From: Gnetum montanum
Taxonomy: Eukaryota; Streptophyta; Gnetopsida; Gnetales; Gnetaceae
Assembly (NCBI GenBank): GCA_015680685.1
Contig: MNCI01030123.1
Coordinates: forward strand, 91,686-155,685
Direction: 5' to 3'
DNA length: 64,000 nt
Below the pieces are notes generated by a model. The model saw only the letters and a program-made list of their open reading frames with translations, had not been told where the DNA came from and searched no databases. The position numbers and the translations under genes were made by a program. Positions 9,961 to 21,268 of this stretch are shown here, piece by piece; the first letter of the stretch is position 1, and the number at the start of each line of letters is the position of its first letter.

Positions 9961-10417
9961 TCTTTTAAATTGACAAAATCCTTCACCAAAATCCAAGTAA
10001 TAATAAAACTAGGCTGTGATACTAATAATTCTAAAGTAAGTTTACTCCACTAATTAAATCACCTTCTATGCACTAAATCCAGATATTATTCAAAGACAAA
10101 ACTTTTTATTAGAAAACAAGAAAACTAGGTATCTTCAATTAATTTATTAGAAGATTACAGCAGGGTTCATAAAATCAACAAGCATGCAAAAACTATCATA
10201 CTCAAATGATATTGCATAACATGAGCCTCTACAACCATACAATGGTTGTTCTTAATGCAAGACAAAACCAATAGAAATCACTCTCATAACCTAAGATTGA
10301 GATCTCAACTCACAAGTAAGATACAAAAGAATAGAACATGTAGACCAACACACACACAAGCTAATCTTGGAGCTACAATTACCAATAACATTCACCCAAT
10401 GTACCCACCCTCTCTTT
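9961..10417. other. AT-rich spacer left of the family-C element
   Basis: No coding potential or motif seen. Joining its right edge (…ctctctttcttg) to 24347 onwards reconstructs a continuous empty site. Confidence 0.5.
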
Positions 10418-10422
10418 CTTGT

Positions 10423-11236
10423 TGATGAGTAGTAAGTACCCCCTATGCCCAACCATATGAATCACTAAGTGTTTACGCACGATGCAGCTAAATTCTGTGG
10501 ATGAAACTAGTTGTGCATCTAGATCATTAAGCATTGATCACAGTTCGTTAACTTCCCATTTGGATGAGTAATAGCTTTATCACATATGGCTTAGTCCAAG
10601 ATGAGGCATATGATAGTTGATGTTGTTATGGTCTTATGCTACTCTTAACGATAATAGAGAAATCAATTATTTAAACTAATCAACGAAAAGTAAAGTTTAA
10701 ACTAGCCTACACGCAATGAGTGTCTATTTCTAGCTTATCGTACATGTCTTGAACCCATGTATCCATTACTGAAATTACCAAGTGCTACACTACTAGGCAA
10801 ACCAAGTAATAACGTTATTGGGATTACCAAGTGAATATGTGTTTACACTCAAAACTAGACATGCTCATTCCACCAATTGATTAACATGTATGGAAATGTA
10901 TATATTAACTAAGTACATGGAATATAAATTACATTGAACATAAATTTAGTTTAAAACAAAGTGCTACAATGAATAAAAATCAATCTTGATCTTATTATCG
11001 TCCATGGAATATGTCCAAGTACATTTCCACTCAAATAAGATGTTGTACAACTAACTCAAATCCACACTAAAGGCACTCACTGACGAATCTTTAAGATTAT
11101 AGAATAAAACTACAAGATTTCAACTACTCTCTTAACAAAAGAATGCTAATACACGACAGGATCATGTGTATATATAAGCAAAAATAGACACTGCATCGAT
11201 GGATACATGTCAATGCATCATTGCATGCATCAATGG
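10423..11236 (-). repeat. LTR, family C, 3' copy (truncated)
   Basis: Aligns along its length with 23384 to about 24202: shared blocks include 'cccaaccatatgaatcac', 'tctagatcattaagca' and 'attgcatgcatcaa'. It stops where A1 begins, about 145 bp short of the other copy. Confidence 0.8.
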
Positions 11237-11243
11237 TGATGAG

Positions 11244-11355
11244 ACGCGATATTGCATGCACTGCGATATCGCGTACACGATATCGCGGCCGTCGCGATAT
11301 TGCTTACGCGATATCGCATCGTCCCCTGCAATATCACGTACGCGATATCGCGGTC
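11244..11355 (+). promoter_or_regulatory. GATATC palindrome cluster in U3 of A1
   Basis: Four exact GATATC boxes and three one-base variants within 110 bp, mostly as GCGATATCGC, paired through the linker GTAC or a close variant. The TATA box follows about 12 bp later. Confidence 0.65.
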
Positions 11356-11367
11356 CGCCGCCAAATC

Positions 11368-11375
11368 TATAAATA
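11368..11375 (+). promoter_or_regulatory. TATA box, 5' LTR of A1
   Basis: TATAAATA in 'aaatctataaataagagg', identical in place and context to the 3' LTR (17481-17488). Confidence 0.75.
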
Positions 11376-12220
11376 AGAGGCAGCACTCCCCTCATTTCCG
11401 ATCCTAGGCTAGAAGTAGCGAAGCTCTGGCGAATTGATCACCCTAGAGATAGAATATTTTCCATGTGCCCGCAATAGGAGTCCCCAAGTGAACGATTCTT
11501 TATTCAAGCAGCTTTGTACCTAAACGCAAGTTGTGTACGACAATAAAGACGAGCTTTGTAGATAAACCATGCAGTACATGGATAGGTTTTATTACATGTT
11601 ATTTATTACCTGTTGTTAGCGCGACATGAGTACGACTTGGTTACGAGCATTGACAAATATGTACGGCTAACCAAGGAATCGACTACTCATCGCGATTAGA
11701 TTCTCTCACCCTTGTCTCCTAGAACGTGGGATGGGTACGACTTGATTACAAGCATCTACGGATGTGTACGGCTAGTCAAGGAATCGGCTTCTCGTCACAC
11801 TTAGGCTAGTTAAGTGCCTCAGTACGACCACTTCAAGCACGTGCATTACGTGTGGTGATCCCAGTAACGATTAGCATTTGGTAGCCACAATTGCATAGTT
11901 CAGGGTGTGTACGGTAAGTGGGAACGGATGCTGACGCTAGTTAATTTAGACTTAGGACATTAGTTAGAGTTAGTTAGTTTCTCAACCCTTTGCTCTTAGC
12001 GTAGAAAACATAAAACCAGAAAAGACCAAAAAAATAATATACCTCGGACTTACTTAACCATACACCGTGACAACAACAAGTAAGTTTGGGAAGACAACAA
12101 ACGATTAACCCCAAGTGTTCCTTGGGGCATTTAGGAATTTAATCTACGGAGTTCGACCGGATCGCACGTGCTACGCTCGTTTCGTATGGTTGAGTGTAGG
12201 GGTACCTCACCACTCATCAT

Positions 12221-12238
12221 TGGCACCGTTGCTGAGGA
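12221..12238 (+). other. Primer-binding site (tRNA-Asp), A1
   Basis: TGGCACCGTTGCTGAGGA matches 15 of 18 positions of the complement of the plant tRNA-Asp 3' end. The three differences are transitions. Confidence 0.85.
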
Positions 12239-12360
12239 CTAAGTGTTTGTGTGCCGAATAGAACATAAGGGATATCACCCACATCGTTCTGAGCCTTAAC
12301 GAACCTTTGGGTTAATCAAGATAAAAATTATATAACGGTGAAACTAGCACACCGATCAAA

Positions 12361-15300
12361 ATGCCTTCTTCTCATAAGAGCAACTCACCACCTAAGGACC
12401 ACACACGAGACAGTCGGCAAGATAAAACGCATAACCAAAATAAGCCAAGTCCTAAACAATATAGGATGACATATACTCATCCCGATGAGTATATTCCTAA
12501 TTTTACTTTTGTTCTCCATCAGGACAAACAACTGCGGTGGAGAGATTTGCAAGGTAACATTGTGTTACCCCCAGATCGATCAATCTCTCGCATGCTTTTC
12601 CGTGCCTTGGTATAGATTGGCATGCAAGAGCATTTCACGGAATACGTTGCGGAAGATTTTGACATGAGGGATTATTATCCCACAAATGCCCAATGTATGA
12701 GAGATTTAAGACAGGAGAGTCAACATGCTTTTTTGAAGGGCAAAGCCCCGCACGTCCTTAGCGAAATAAGAGACGAGGAACCCTTTATCACAAGTTCTTT
12801 AACAAATGATGTTCCCTCTCCTAATGATGGTGAGGAGGAAGGGTATCAGAACCTACGATCAACGATAAATATCCCTGGTTCTGGTGCCCGTGAACACTAG
12901 TTGTTCACAGAGGGAACAACCACTCATGCTAAGGACGGGCACTTAGATTGTCACCACGATTGGGGTCGTAGCAACCGAAGAGAAGGTAAGAAACATCACC
13001 ACGACAATGGTTCCCCTTCTTTTTTCCCTTCTTCACATCACTCACCCTCTCCTTCCACATCTGGGCACAGCCACCATGAACATAAAGGTGAGGATAAAAG
13101 TAAAAAGGATGAAAGACCTCGACGAGAAAGTCGAGAGAAAGGACAAGGGCAAGGACATAGGGAGAGTAGGGAACAACGCAAACATCATAGGCGTCATGAA
13201 AGAGACGATCATGAGAAACCCCTACTCGCAACCCGAAGTATGCTTGACATCACGGAGGCAGTTAGGATTCCCACAAGGCATTTAAAGGATATCCGGATCA
13301 AACAATTAGACATGAACAACATCCCATGATTTGAAGGGGGATACAATGCTGATCTGCAAAATCATTTATAGGCATTCCACAATGCCTGTGCCTTGCAGAA
13401 TTTGGACAGTGAGTGGCAGAAACTTAAGTTGTTCCCAACGACACTCACCAAAGAAGCAGAGAGTTGGTACCGGTCCTTAGAACCGGAAACCATCAGGAGG
13501 TGGAGTATGATGCTAGAACTGTTCAACAAAAAGTATCAAATGTACTCCAGAGTGTCCAATTTGCGTAAGAAGATCCAAGGCTGGAAGCAAGGTACACATG
13601 AACCTTTTGATGCTGCCATGGCCTACTATTACACATTGTTACATCGTTGCCCGGGCCATGGGTATGCTTATCGGGATCAACTTCACCACATCGTGGATGG
13701 GCTAAGGAATGAAACTAGAAGAGCCCTTGGGACTTACGCCCAAGGGAGACTCTCACAACTTAGAGTCCATGAAGTACGTAGCTTGTTGGAGCAAGTAGCA
13801 AACGAAGAAGGTGAGCTACACAAAAGGGAAAGTGCGGAAGAGTACAACCGCGATCCCTCCCTTTGAAATAAGGGAGTAAAATTTTGTGATGAAGAGGATG
13901 AGTCACCAATCGAAGAGTTGGTGAATCGGAAAACTTTGCCGATCCAAAAGTTAACAACCGAGGTATCGGCCAAAGTAGACCAAATGTGGGATTCCTTAGA
14001 CTCAAGAATTGAAACAATCTTGAAAATTGTAGAAGAGTCTAAGGTTGAACAAAGTAGTGACAAAGGTAAGAAAAAGTGGAGAGATTTAGGCCCTGCACAT
14101 AACAAGGGTAAGGGAAAAATCACTAACTCCGATGTGGCTGAGGATTCTGATTCAGACGATGACGGTGGATGTGAGATTTGCCATTATGACCATCCTAAGG
14201 GATGTTGCCCCATCATCTCACATCTACAAGAGTCTGGGGTGTATGCGCTCAATCCAAGACTCAACCAATGGCAAACACCCTGAAGGTTACCTTATCCACA
14301 AGGTAACCCAAGGCAGTTTCACCAACCCTTAATGTATTATCCAAGTGGAACTCCACCACAGCCCATCGGACAGCATTAGCAATGGCAATACCCACAGTCA
14401 TGGGGGATGCCACCACCAACACAACAGTACCCTTACCGGTAGCCTGATCCATATGGTTATTATATGCAGCAGTTGATTTCTCCAAGTGACTCTATGGGTC
14501 ACGCAACCCCCAACCGTCACTACCAAGTTCAAGAGTACTTCAGAAGGACTCCTTCTCCTCCGGGAGACATCTCACACTTGTCCCATCCTCCTAATCCATC
14601 TGCACCTCTTCCACCACAAGTAGTTCCCATAACACCTCCTACCCCAACAATGCAAGGGGAACTTCCTCCTCAACCGCAGCAATGTCACGCTGCGAGAGCT
14701 ATAAATATCCAACCTGCTGCTGGTTCTGACAACTGTAAAAAGAGAAGACCTTACTTCAGAACCAAAAGCCCAAACAAACTCTCGCAACAACAAGTGGTTG
14801 AGGCCATGTACACTCCTCCACCATCTAACACTTCGGAGAACTCTGCAATCCAACAGAGCGTAATGCATACGATTATGTTAATGCATACCGTAACCAACTA
14901 GATCAAGGTAGGACACCTTCCCAGGAAACTAATTGACCCTGGGAGCTCCTTAATCTATTTGCAGATAGTCGAAAATAAACCACATAGGGCTCTTCTTGAC
15001 TCAGGTTCCGGAGTCAACTTAATTTCATGAGAGATGTATCACACCTGGAACCTGCCCCAACTCAAGAAGAGCAACATTCTACAAGAGCTGGCGAACCAAT
15101 CCATCACCATTCCCTTGGGATTGGTGGAGGACATCATTACCACTATGTGTGGTTGGTCTTACCCAGCTGAGTTTCTGGTGATTGATGTGAACAACAACGA
15201 AGGGGACTTCCCGATTATAATGGGAAGGGCATGGTTGAGTACAGTAGACACATGCCTTAGGATCCGCGATATTTCCTTGGAAATCTCCAAGATAAACATA

Positions 15301-15673
15301 TGTGGAAAGATCAAGAAGAGTAAAGTTCCATGCATCACATATAGTGATTCATCAGGTGATGACATGGAGGAAATGTCTCCATGTAATAGGTGTGCCCAAG
15401 AAACATTGAAACAAAGATGCCTGTATGTAGCAACCACACAAGAAGAAGTAGACACCCCATGGTTGACAGCTAGAAGGAGCAAAAAAATGTGCATGGAATG
15501 AACTAAGGAAACCCATACCCGTAACGAAGGCATAGACACATTGAAATATGAGCATCGCCAACTTCCACCCCTCAACCTAAGAACATCAGTTGGGAGAAGT
15601 TGGGCACTTCTACAAAATTCAAAAAAACGCTCATTATTTCGAATCTCTCCCTTACAACTCAGTCATGGGGGAG
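12361..15673 (+). pseudogene. gag-protease polyprotein of A1
   Basis: A single reading frame can be followed from the ATG at 12361 into the assembly gap, interrupted only by TAG/TGA stops (about ten, e.g. 12613, 12898, 13327, 13369, 13864, 14281, 14899, 15028, 15499) and by no frameshift. Domains in order: an N-terminal matrix-like region; a very basic His/Arg/Ser-rich stretch (12960-13220); a retrotransposon-gag capsid region (about 13370-13860, e.g. WYRSLEPETIRRW, QLHHIVDGLRNETRR); a short zinc knuckle CEICHYDHPKGC (about 14172-14207); a Pro-rich linker; and an aspartic protease with the active-site DSG intact (LLDSGSGVNLIS, about 14990-15026). The frame then jumps into post-integrase sequence near 15620. 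Gag would package RNA and the protease would mature the polyprotein. Confidence 0.85.
15600..15671 (+). other. pol deletion junction in A1
   Basis: Up to about 15600 the sequence follows the pre-RT region of A2 (about 60780). By 15640 it follows the region after integrase (A2, about 63650, '..cccaactcagtcrtggggga'). The junction is near 'cacttctacaaaattc', and the intervening RT, RNase H and integrase are missing. Confidence 0.75.
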
Positions 15674-16004
15674 NNNNNNNNNNNNNNNNNNNNNNNNNNN
15701 NNNNNNNNNNNNNNNNNNNNNNNNNNNNNNNNNNNNNNNNNNNNNNNNNNNNNNNNNNNNNNNNNNNNNNNNNNNNNNNNNNNNNNNNNNNNNNNNNNNN
15801 NNNNNNNNNNNNNNNNNNNNNNNNNNNNNNNNNNNNNNNNNNNNNNNNNNNNNNNNNNNNNNNNNNNNNNNNNNNNNNNNNNNNNNNNNNNNNNNNNNNN
15901 NNNNNNNNNNNNNNNNNNNNNNNNNNNNNNNNNNNNNNNNNNNNNNNNNNNNNNNNNNNNNNNNNNNNNNNNNNNNNNNNNNNNNNNNNNNNNNNNNNNN
16001 NNNN
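15674..16004. other. Assembly gap (331 N)
   Basis: Unknown bases. In the sister elements the corresponding stretch after AGTCRTGGGGGAG is very T-rich low-complexity sequence, which would explain a gap here. Confidence 0.95.
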
Positions 16005-17350
16005 ATGTTACCCAATTATCGAAAGCTGAGACAATAAAAATAAGAAGTCTTTGCATGGTGTGGTTCTCATGCATAAAAACAAAAAAAAAACTAAGTGATA
16101 ATTCAAAGCACACCCCTTAGACGAATAAATGTGGGCTACAAGCACTAGTGTTCCCTCTAACTAAGGTCCTTCTCGCTTCCCATTCTCTCCTTTATTTCGT
16201 CGGAATGGTGGTGGCTCTTAGAGCGTGCATTCTTGTTGCCCAAGAGGATGGTTTAACCGAATGCATTGATGCGAAGTCACTGGATGTGGTTGGTTTGAGG
16301 CTGGAGTTGGAATGAGATTTGCCAAGTCACATTAATCATCAAACACACCAGGGGCTGTACACCACCTTGTTCTTGGGATTCCATTCCATTTCTCTTCTCT
16401 CCATCCTTCTCTCCATCGTTCACCTCATTACTGGTTGTATCATTAGTGTATATATTTTGGTTGATGCATTGTTTTCTTTTTGGTAAATTCTTGTGGTTAA
16501 GACTTTAACTCTTGTTCCATATGACATTCCCAGGGCCTACGGACTCTTTGAATGTGGGTTTGTCAAGGAATTAAGGGCATGAGCCTGCTTTGGGGAGGAC
16601 CCACTGACATTCCTATTTGGAGCCTTAGTTAAATTATTTTCCTTAACATTTTTCAATTATTTTTATTTTTGTTCATTTCCATCTTGACATCCACTTCATC
16701 GATGCCATAGTTGTCCCTTTTTATCTATCTTTCTTACTCCTTTTCTTTCTCCATTCTAATGCTACCGGAGGTTCGCGATTAGTCATGGGGGTACAGGGCC
16801 TAATTTTTTCGATTTTTTCCCTACCCCGAAATTTTTTGATTTTCTTCCTAACCCCTACACCTTTAGTAGTCATCAGTCACATATTCCCAGAACCATATCA
16901 ACCATACCACAACCTAGCCAATGAGTTTACACCGAAGCACGGTATCAATTACATGATGATTCAATTACCCTTGCTAATATATGATTGTGTTGTGTGTGCA
17001 GATGGCAGACATGCAAACAATGGATTGGATCTGGAGCAAACACTTGGAGTGGAGCCGTGCTAGAAGTAGCTATGCAAGGAGCAAGATCAATGGCACGCTT
17101 ACGGATGGACAACGAAGGCGCAATTTTGGCATTGGCAGCAGCAACACTTCTTTCTCTCTCTCTTTCTCAGCTACCAACAAAGGCCTGATGTCATTGTAAT
17201 AAGATGTTCACCCTTGTTGTCATGAACACCAATTTTGTCAAGTCTTGTAATAATGATCCGTTCACATGTCATCCCATTAGTTCCATTTCCCTCAATAATT
17301 CCATACCTACCTAATATTATTGTAAGGAACTCGAGGACGAGTTTTCATTC
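16005..17350 (+). other. 3' non-coding region of A1
   Basis: Homologous to the reverse complements of about 34605-36000 (A3) and about 18300-19930 (C), for example through 'aattcaaagcacaccccttaga'. It contains an internal polypurine-like copy at 16781-16791. Near 17001 it has a short frame (MADMQTMDWIWSKHLEW) after an acceptor-like 'tgtgtgcag'; A3 has a recognisable relative (MDW..H..W, near 34960). No larger protein is supported. Confidence 0.6.
16781..16791 (+). other. Internal polypurine-like motif in A1
   Basis: AGTCATGGGGG, the same word as at the pol end (15661-15671) and at the terminal polypurine tract (17351-17361). Confidence 0.6.
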
Positions 17351-17363
17351 AGTCATGGGGGTA
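17351..17363 (+). other. Polypurine tract before the 3' LTR of A1
   Basis: AGTCATGGGGGTA immediately before the LTR start TGATGAG at 17364. Confidence 0.75.
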
Positions 17364-18298
17364 TGATGAGACGTGATATCGCATGCACCGCGATATCGCG
17401 TACGCGATATCACGGCCGTTGCGATATCACGTCGTCCTTTGTGATATCGCGTACGCGATATCGTGGTCCGCCACCAAATCTATAAATAAGAGGCGGCACT
17501 CCCCTCATTTCTGATCCTAGGCTAGAAGTAGCAAAGCTCTGGCAGATTGATCACCCCAGAGATAGAATATTTTCCATGTGCCCGTAGTAGGAGTCCCCAA
17601 GTAAACGGTTCTTTATTCGAGCAGCTTTGTACCTGAACGCAAGTTGTGTACGGCAATAAAGACGAGCTTTGTGGATAAATCTTGCAGTACATGGATAGAT
17701 TTTATTACATGTTATTTATTACCTGTTGTTAGCGCGACATGAGTACGACTTGGTTACGAGCATTGACGAATGTGTACGGCTAACCAAGGAATCGGCTACT
17801 CATCACGATTAGATTCTCTCACCCTTGTCTCCTAGAACGTGGGATGGATACGACTTGATTACGAGCATCTATGGATGTGTACGGCTAGTCAAGGAATCGG
17901 CTGCTCGTCACACTTAGGCTAGTTAGGTGCCTCAATAAGACCACTTCGAGCACGTGCGTTACGTGTGGTGGTCCCAGTAACGATTAGCATTTGGTAGCCA
18001 TAGTTGCATAGTTCAGGGTGTGTACGGTAAGTGGGAACGGATGCTGACGCTAGTTAATTTAAACTTAGGACATTAGTTAGAGTTAGTTAGTTTCTCAACC
18101 CTTTGCTCTTAGCGTAGAAAACATAAAACCCAAAAAGACCAAAAAAAATCATATACCTCGGACTTACTTAACCATACACCGTATTAACCCCAAGTGTTTC
18201 ATGGGGCGTTTAGGCATTTAGTTTACTGAGTTCAACTGGATCGCACGTGCTACGCTTGTTTTGTATGGTTGAGTGTAGGGGTACCTCGCCACTCATCA
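17364..18298 (+). repeat. 3' LTR of A1 (935 bp)
   Basis: Near-copy of 11237-12219, lacking about 41 bp between 'accatacaccgt' and 'attaacccc' (near 18180). It has six GATATC boxes (17373-17466) and TATAAATA at 17481-17488. Confidence 0.9.
17373..17466 (+). promoter_or_regulatory. GATATC palindrome cluster in the 3' LTR of A1
   Basis: Six GATATC boxes within 95 bp, upstream of the TATA box. This is the densest cluster in the window. Confidence 0.6.
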
Positions 18299-20479
18299 AA
18301 TGAGATCATGTCAATATGAGCTTCCTTTACAAAAGATTAGGAATGATGGGATTATTTAGTGACACTAACTACTAACTAACTCTAAGTTCTACATTACAAA
18401 ATTTTATTCAAGTGGATGTATACAAAATGATGAAGTGACAAAAAGACTAGATAGACATTGAAGATTGCAAAATTTGCAGGGGTCTTTAAAAATCTACTGA
18501 AGATGATTTTTCATGTTCCCACTAGCAGTGGCAAACTTTCAACCTTAATTATTATGTTGATGCTTCTTTAGTTATGCAAACTATTTTTAAAGGATGGACT
18601 AAAATTTCTTCTCATCATCCCATGGATTTAGAAAACATGCGATGTTTGAGCTGATATCTTGTATGTGCTATGATTTTTTTATGGCCATATCCTCTATTAT
18701 CCCTCTCTTGGCTTTGTTTACATGCCTAGAAAAAGACCTTCTTCCTTAGGCATTTCTTTTAGCATCACTTGCAGTCACTAAAGGATCAACATTAGTTTTG
18801 GAAATTTTCCTTAATAATTAATCCTTTTCGCATTCTTTAGTTTGCATTTAAGCACAAGGTGATGACACCGCACTATACCCAAAGCTATGAGGTAACTAAT
18901 ATCATCAAGCTATTCAACTTTTTTTGGTCAACTAATATTAGTTACCATGATGTTCAAAAATAGGATGTTCGAAAAAATTTCAAAGCAGACATCCCTAGCC
19001 CCCATGACTAATAAGTGTAACTCTGAAAGCATGCAAGTTTTGAACAATGAAAACCCAAGGTCTAATGCAGAAGATGGCCAATAAATTTTTTAAAAGTTGA
19101 AGGATATTGAGATAGAGAAGTAGGAAAATTGAATTAAAATTAATGAGAAGTAGTCCCAAAATCATACATAAATTTAGAGAAACCATCACTAATGTTCTGA
19201 AAGATGTGAAGGTTAGCTCAAAGCCATGATCAACAAACGTTATGCAAGTGGGCCCTCCTCAAAGCAGGCTTCTTCCATAATAGTGTTGCATAACCACTTC
19301 TATAGATGTCTATGGGCACCCTAGAAGTTAAATGCAGATCATGTCTTTATTCCAAACAACATACAACTACCGTGGTTGCGATGTTTTACTATACTACACA
19401 AAACAAAAAGGCTCATAATTGCATGTAGTAAGGAGGTGAATAATGGGATGAAAAGGAATTGCAAAGATTGGGATGTAAGATACTTTATTATGCTTGTAAT
19501 AGGTTCTTGTGTCAAATATGATTGAAATGATCCGCATACCTCTCCATCCAAGTTTCAGACTAAGTCCATACCACTAATCATAATCTAAATTAATGTGTTC
19601 CCTCCTGCCTACCACCATGAGTCCACAACCACCTCAAAGAACAATCATCACTTCAAAAATAAAAGAAAAAAAGAAGAAGGAATGAAGGGCCTTAGTTAGA
19701 GGAGATCCTTTAGGCATAGGTAACATGTCTCTCTAGTTCTATAACTAGTGCTTGTAGCCTGTTACTGTGTCTAAGGGGTGTGCTTTGAATTTCCATTATT
19801 GTTCTTTCTTTTTATTTTTTCCTTTTTTTTTTTGTTTTTGTTTTTTTTTCTTTTCTTTTCTTTGTTTTTTTTTTGTTTTCTTTTCTCTCTTCTTTTTTTG
19901 AATTTTTAAATAGGAACCATAACATGCAAAGATTTTTAGCTTCCTATTATTGGTTGACAAAGGAGTGATGATACATTCCAAGAGGAGTCATAAACCACAT
20001 GAAGGAAATCAAGAAGAGAAGCCAACAAGTTCCCTTGAGGTCACACCCTTTACCATTCCCACTTGGTCATTCCCTCTTTCTTCAAGGTATAATGATCATT
20101 AATGAATTTTAGTTTCATGAAAAAAAAAACCAAATTGTTTCCATAATAAAGACATTTTATTTAGAGAATTGGAGGGATGGATGAGGTGGTCTCACTACTT
20201 TACACAATTACTTACACAATCATCTTGATTGCATAGAGAAAAAATCCAACATATAGCATTGACTTCTACATCATGATTTGGCAATATTATTAACAAAAAC
20301 ATAAAAAATATTTATAAAACATAAATAAAATGACCTAAGAAAAATATTAAGAAATGGAAAACATATGAAGAACTTGAAAATTTTGTAAGAAATAGAAAAA
20401 TGATAAGAAATTGTAAAAATAAAAATATAAAAAACACTTATTAGTTCTTGAAATAGGATGGAGCATCTCCCCCACAACT
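18299..20479 (-). other. 3' non-coding region of the family-C element
   Basis: Read on the minus strand, it is homologous to the 3' regions of A1 and A3 (e.g. 'ggtgtgctttgaatttcca' near 19780, and the block at 18299-18360 matching the reverse of 17290-17350). Polypurine-like copies lie at 20469-20479 and 18999-19009. A long pyrimidine tract (+ strand) fills 19795-19893. Confidence 0.65.
19795..19893 (+). repeat. Poly-T / polypyrimidine low-complexity tract
   Basis: Almost pure T with scattered C and G. It lies in the position that in A1 is partly lost in the assembly gap. Confidence 0.85.
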
Positions 20480-21268
20480 AATCTTATGGTTGCACATTCA
20501 AGATATGGATTGCACAATCCCTTAGTTATACACCACCAATTTTCTATCTATCATTGTTATTGATTTAATTAATCATGTGGTAGCACACCTAACATTGGTG
20601 ATAGTCTCGTTTAGATCATTCAGAGATGCATCTTCATTTGGACTTGAAGGTATTTCATTTTAGGAGGTCTAGATGTGTTTACTTCTTCTTCTTGATTTTT
20701 TGTTTTACTTCCCAAGTCTCCATGTTTAATATCCTTTTCCGGTGTATAATCAAAGTGTAAGATATATGCATGTAAGTCCTTTGTTTGGTCCATTTTCTTA
20801 AGTCTAGAACTAATAAGGGGATTAGTTGCATCCATGCATCTTTGAAACAATTTTACATTCTCATTTTCAAGCCACCAGGTATGTTCTGGTTTAATGGCTA
20901 CTATGTAGAGTAGTTTTTGCTCATACACTTGTCCCTTAGCTTTGTTGTAGGTTGTGTTAATATTTTGAATTTTCAACCCACAATTGTACCCTTACTATTA
21001 GTAGTAATTCATGGATTTTTATGTCTCTTCATAATGATATGTTTATCATTTGTATCTTGTGTTGGAGTTGTGATGATTATTGGCTTTTGTGTATAATCAG
21101 GGGACATCATTTTTGTGAGGAAGGGTGTTACACTAGATTGGCCTTATGTGGGTTTCAATGCACCAATAGGTCTATGAGTTTTGTGCTTGTGTGAGGAAAC
21201 TACCCTAAAGAAAGGATGCTTTCAAGGCTATGGTTGAGATCTACTAGCATTATCATTGCTATGGATGT
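20480..21268 (-). other. Junction zone between the gag remnant and 3' region in C
   Basis: Where A2 and A3 have protease, RT, RNase H and integrase (about 4 kb), C has under 800 bp. It contains one 118-codon minus-strand frame (20620-20976), charged and unrecognised. pol is therefore deleted here. Confidence 0.55.

Larger units (their letters stand above)
11237..12219 (+). repeat. 5' LTR of A1 (983 bp)
   Basis: TGATGAG...CTCATCA, followed by the PBS after one base. It includes the GATATC cluster, a TATA box and an imperfect internal duplication of about 104 bp ('gagcattgac..tgtacggcta..caaggaatcg', 11640-11800). Confidence 0.9.
11237..18298 (+). mobile_element. Element A1: Ty3/gypsy, gag and protease only, pol deleted
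   Basis: LTRs 11237-12219 and 17364-18298 (the latter lacks about 41 bp near its end). The PBS is complementary to tRNA-Asp, and a polypurine motif precedes the 3' LTR. Flanks are AATGG (11232-11236) and AATGA (18299-18303). Internal order: gag, protease, a jump from the pre-RT region to the post-integrase region near 15600-15650, an assembly gap, and a long 3' non-coding region. Compared with the element at 56495-64000, about 2.9 kb of RT, RNase H and integrase is missing. It must therefore have depended on another element for replication. Confidence 0.85.

Noticed and set aside
15541-16120. Frames spanning the unknown bases
   Set aside because: They are open only because the gap is read as non-stop.
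19796-19981. Lys-rich minus-strand frame
   Set aside because: Product of the poly-T tract, not a gene.
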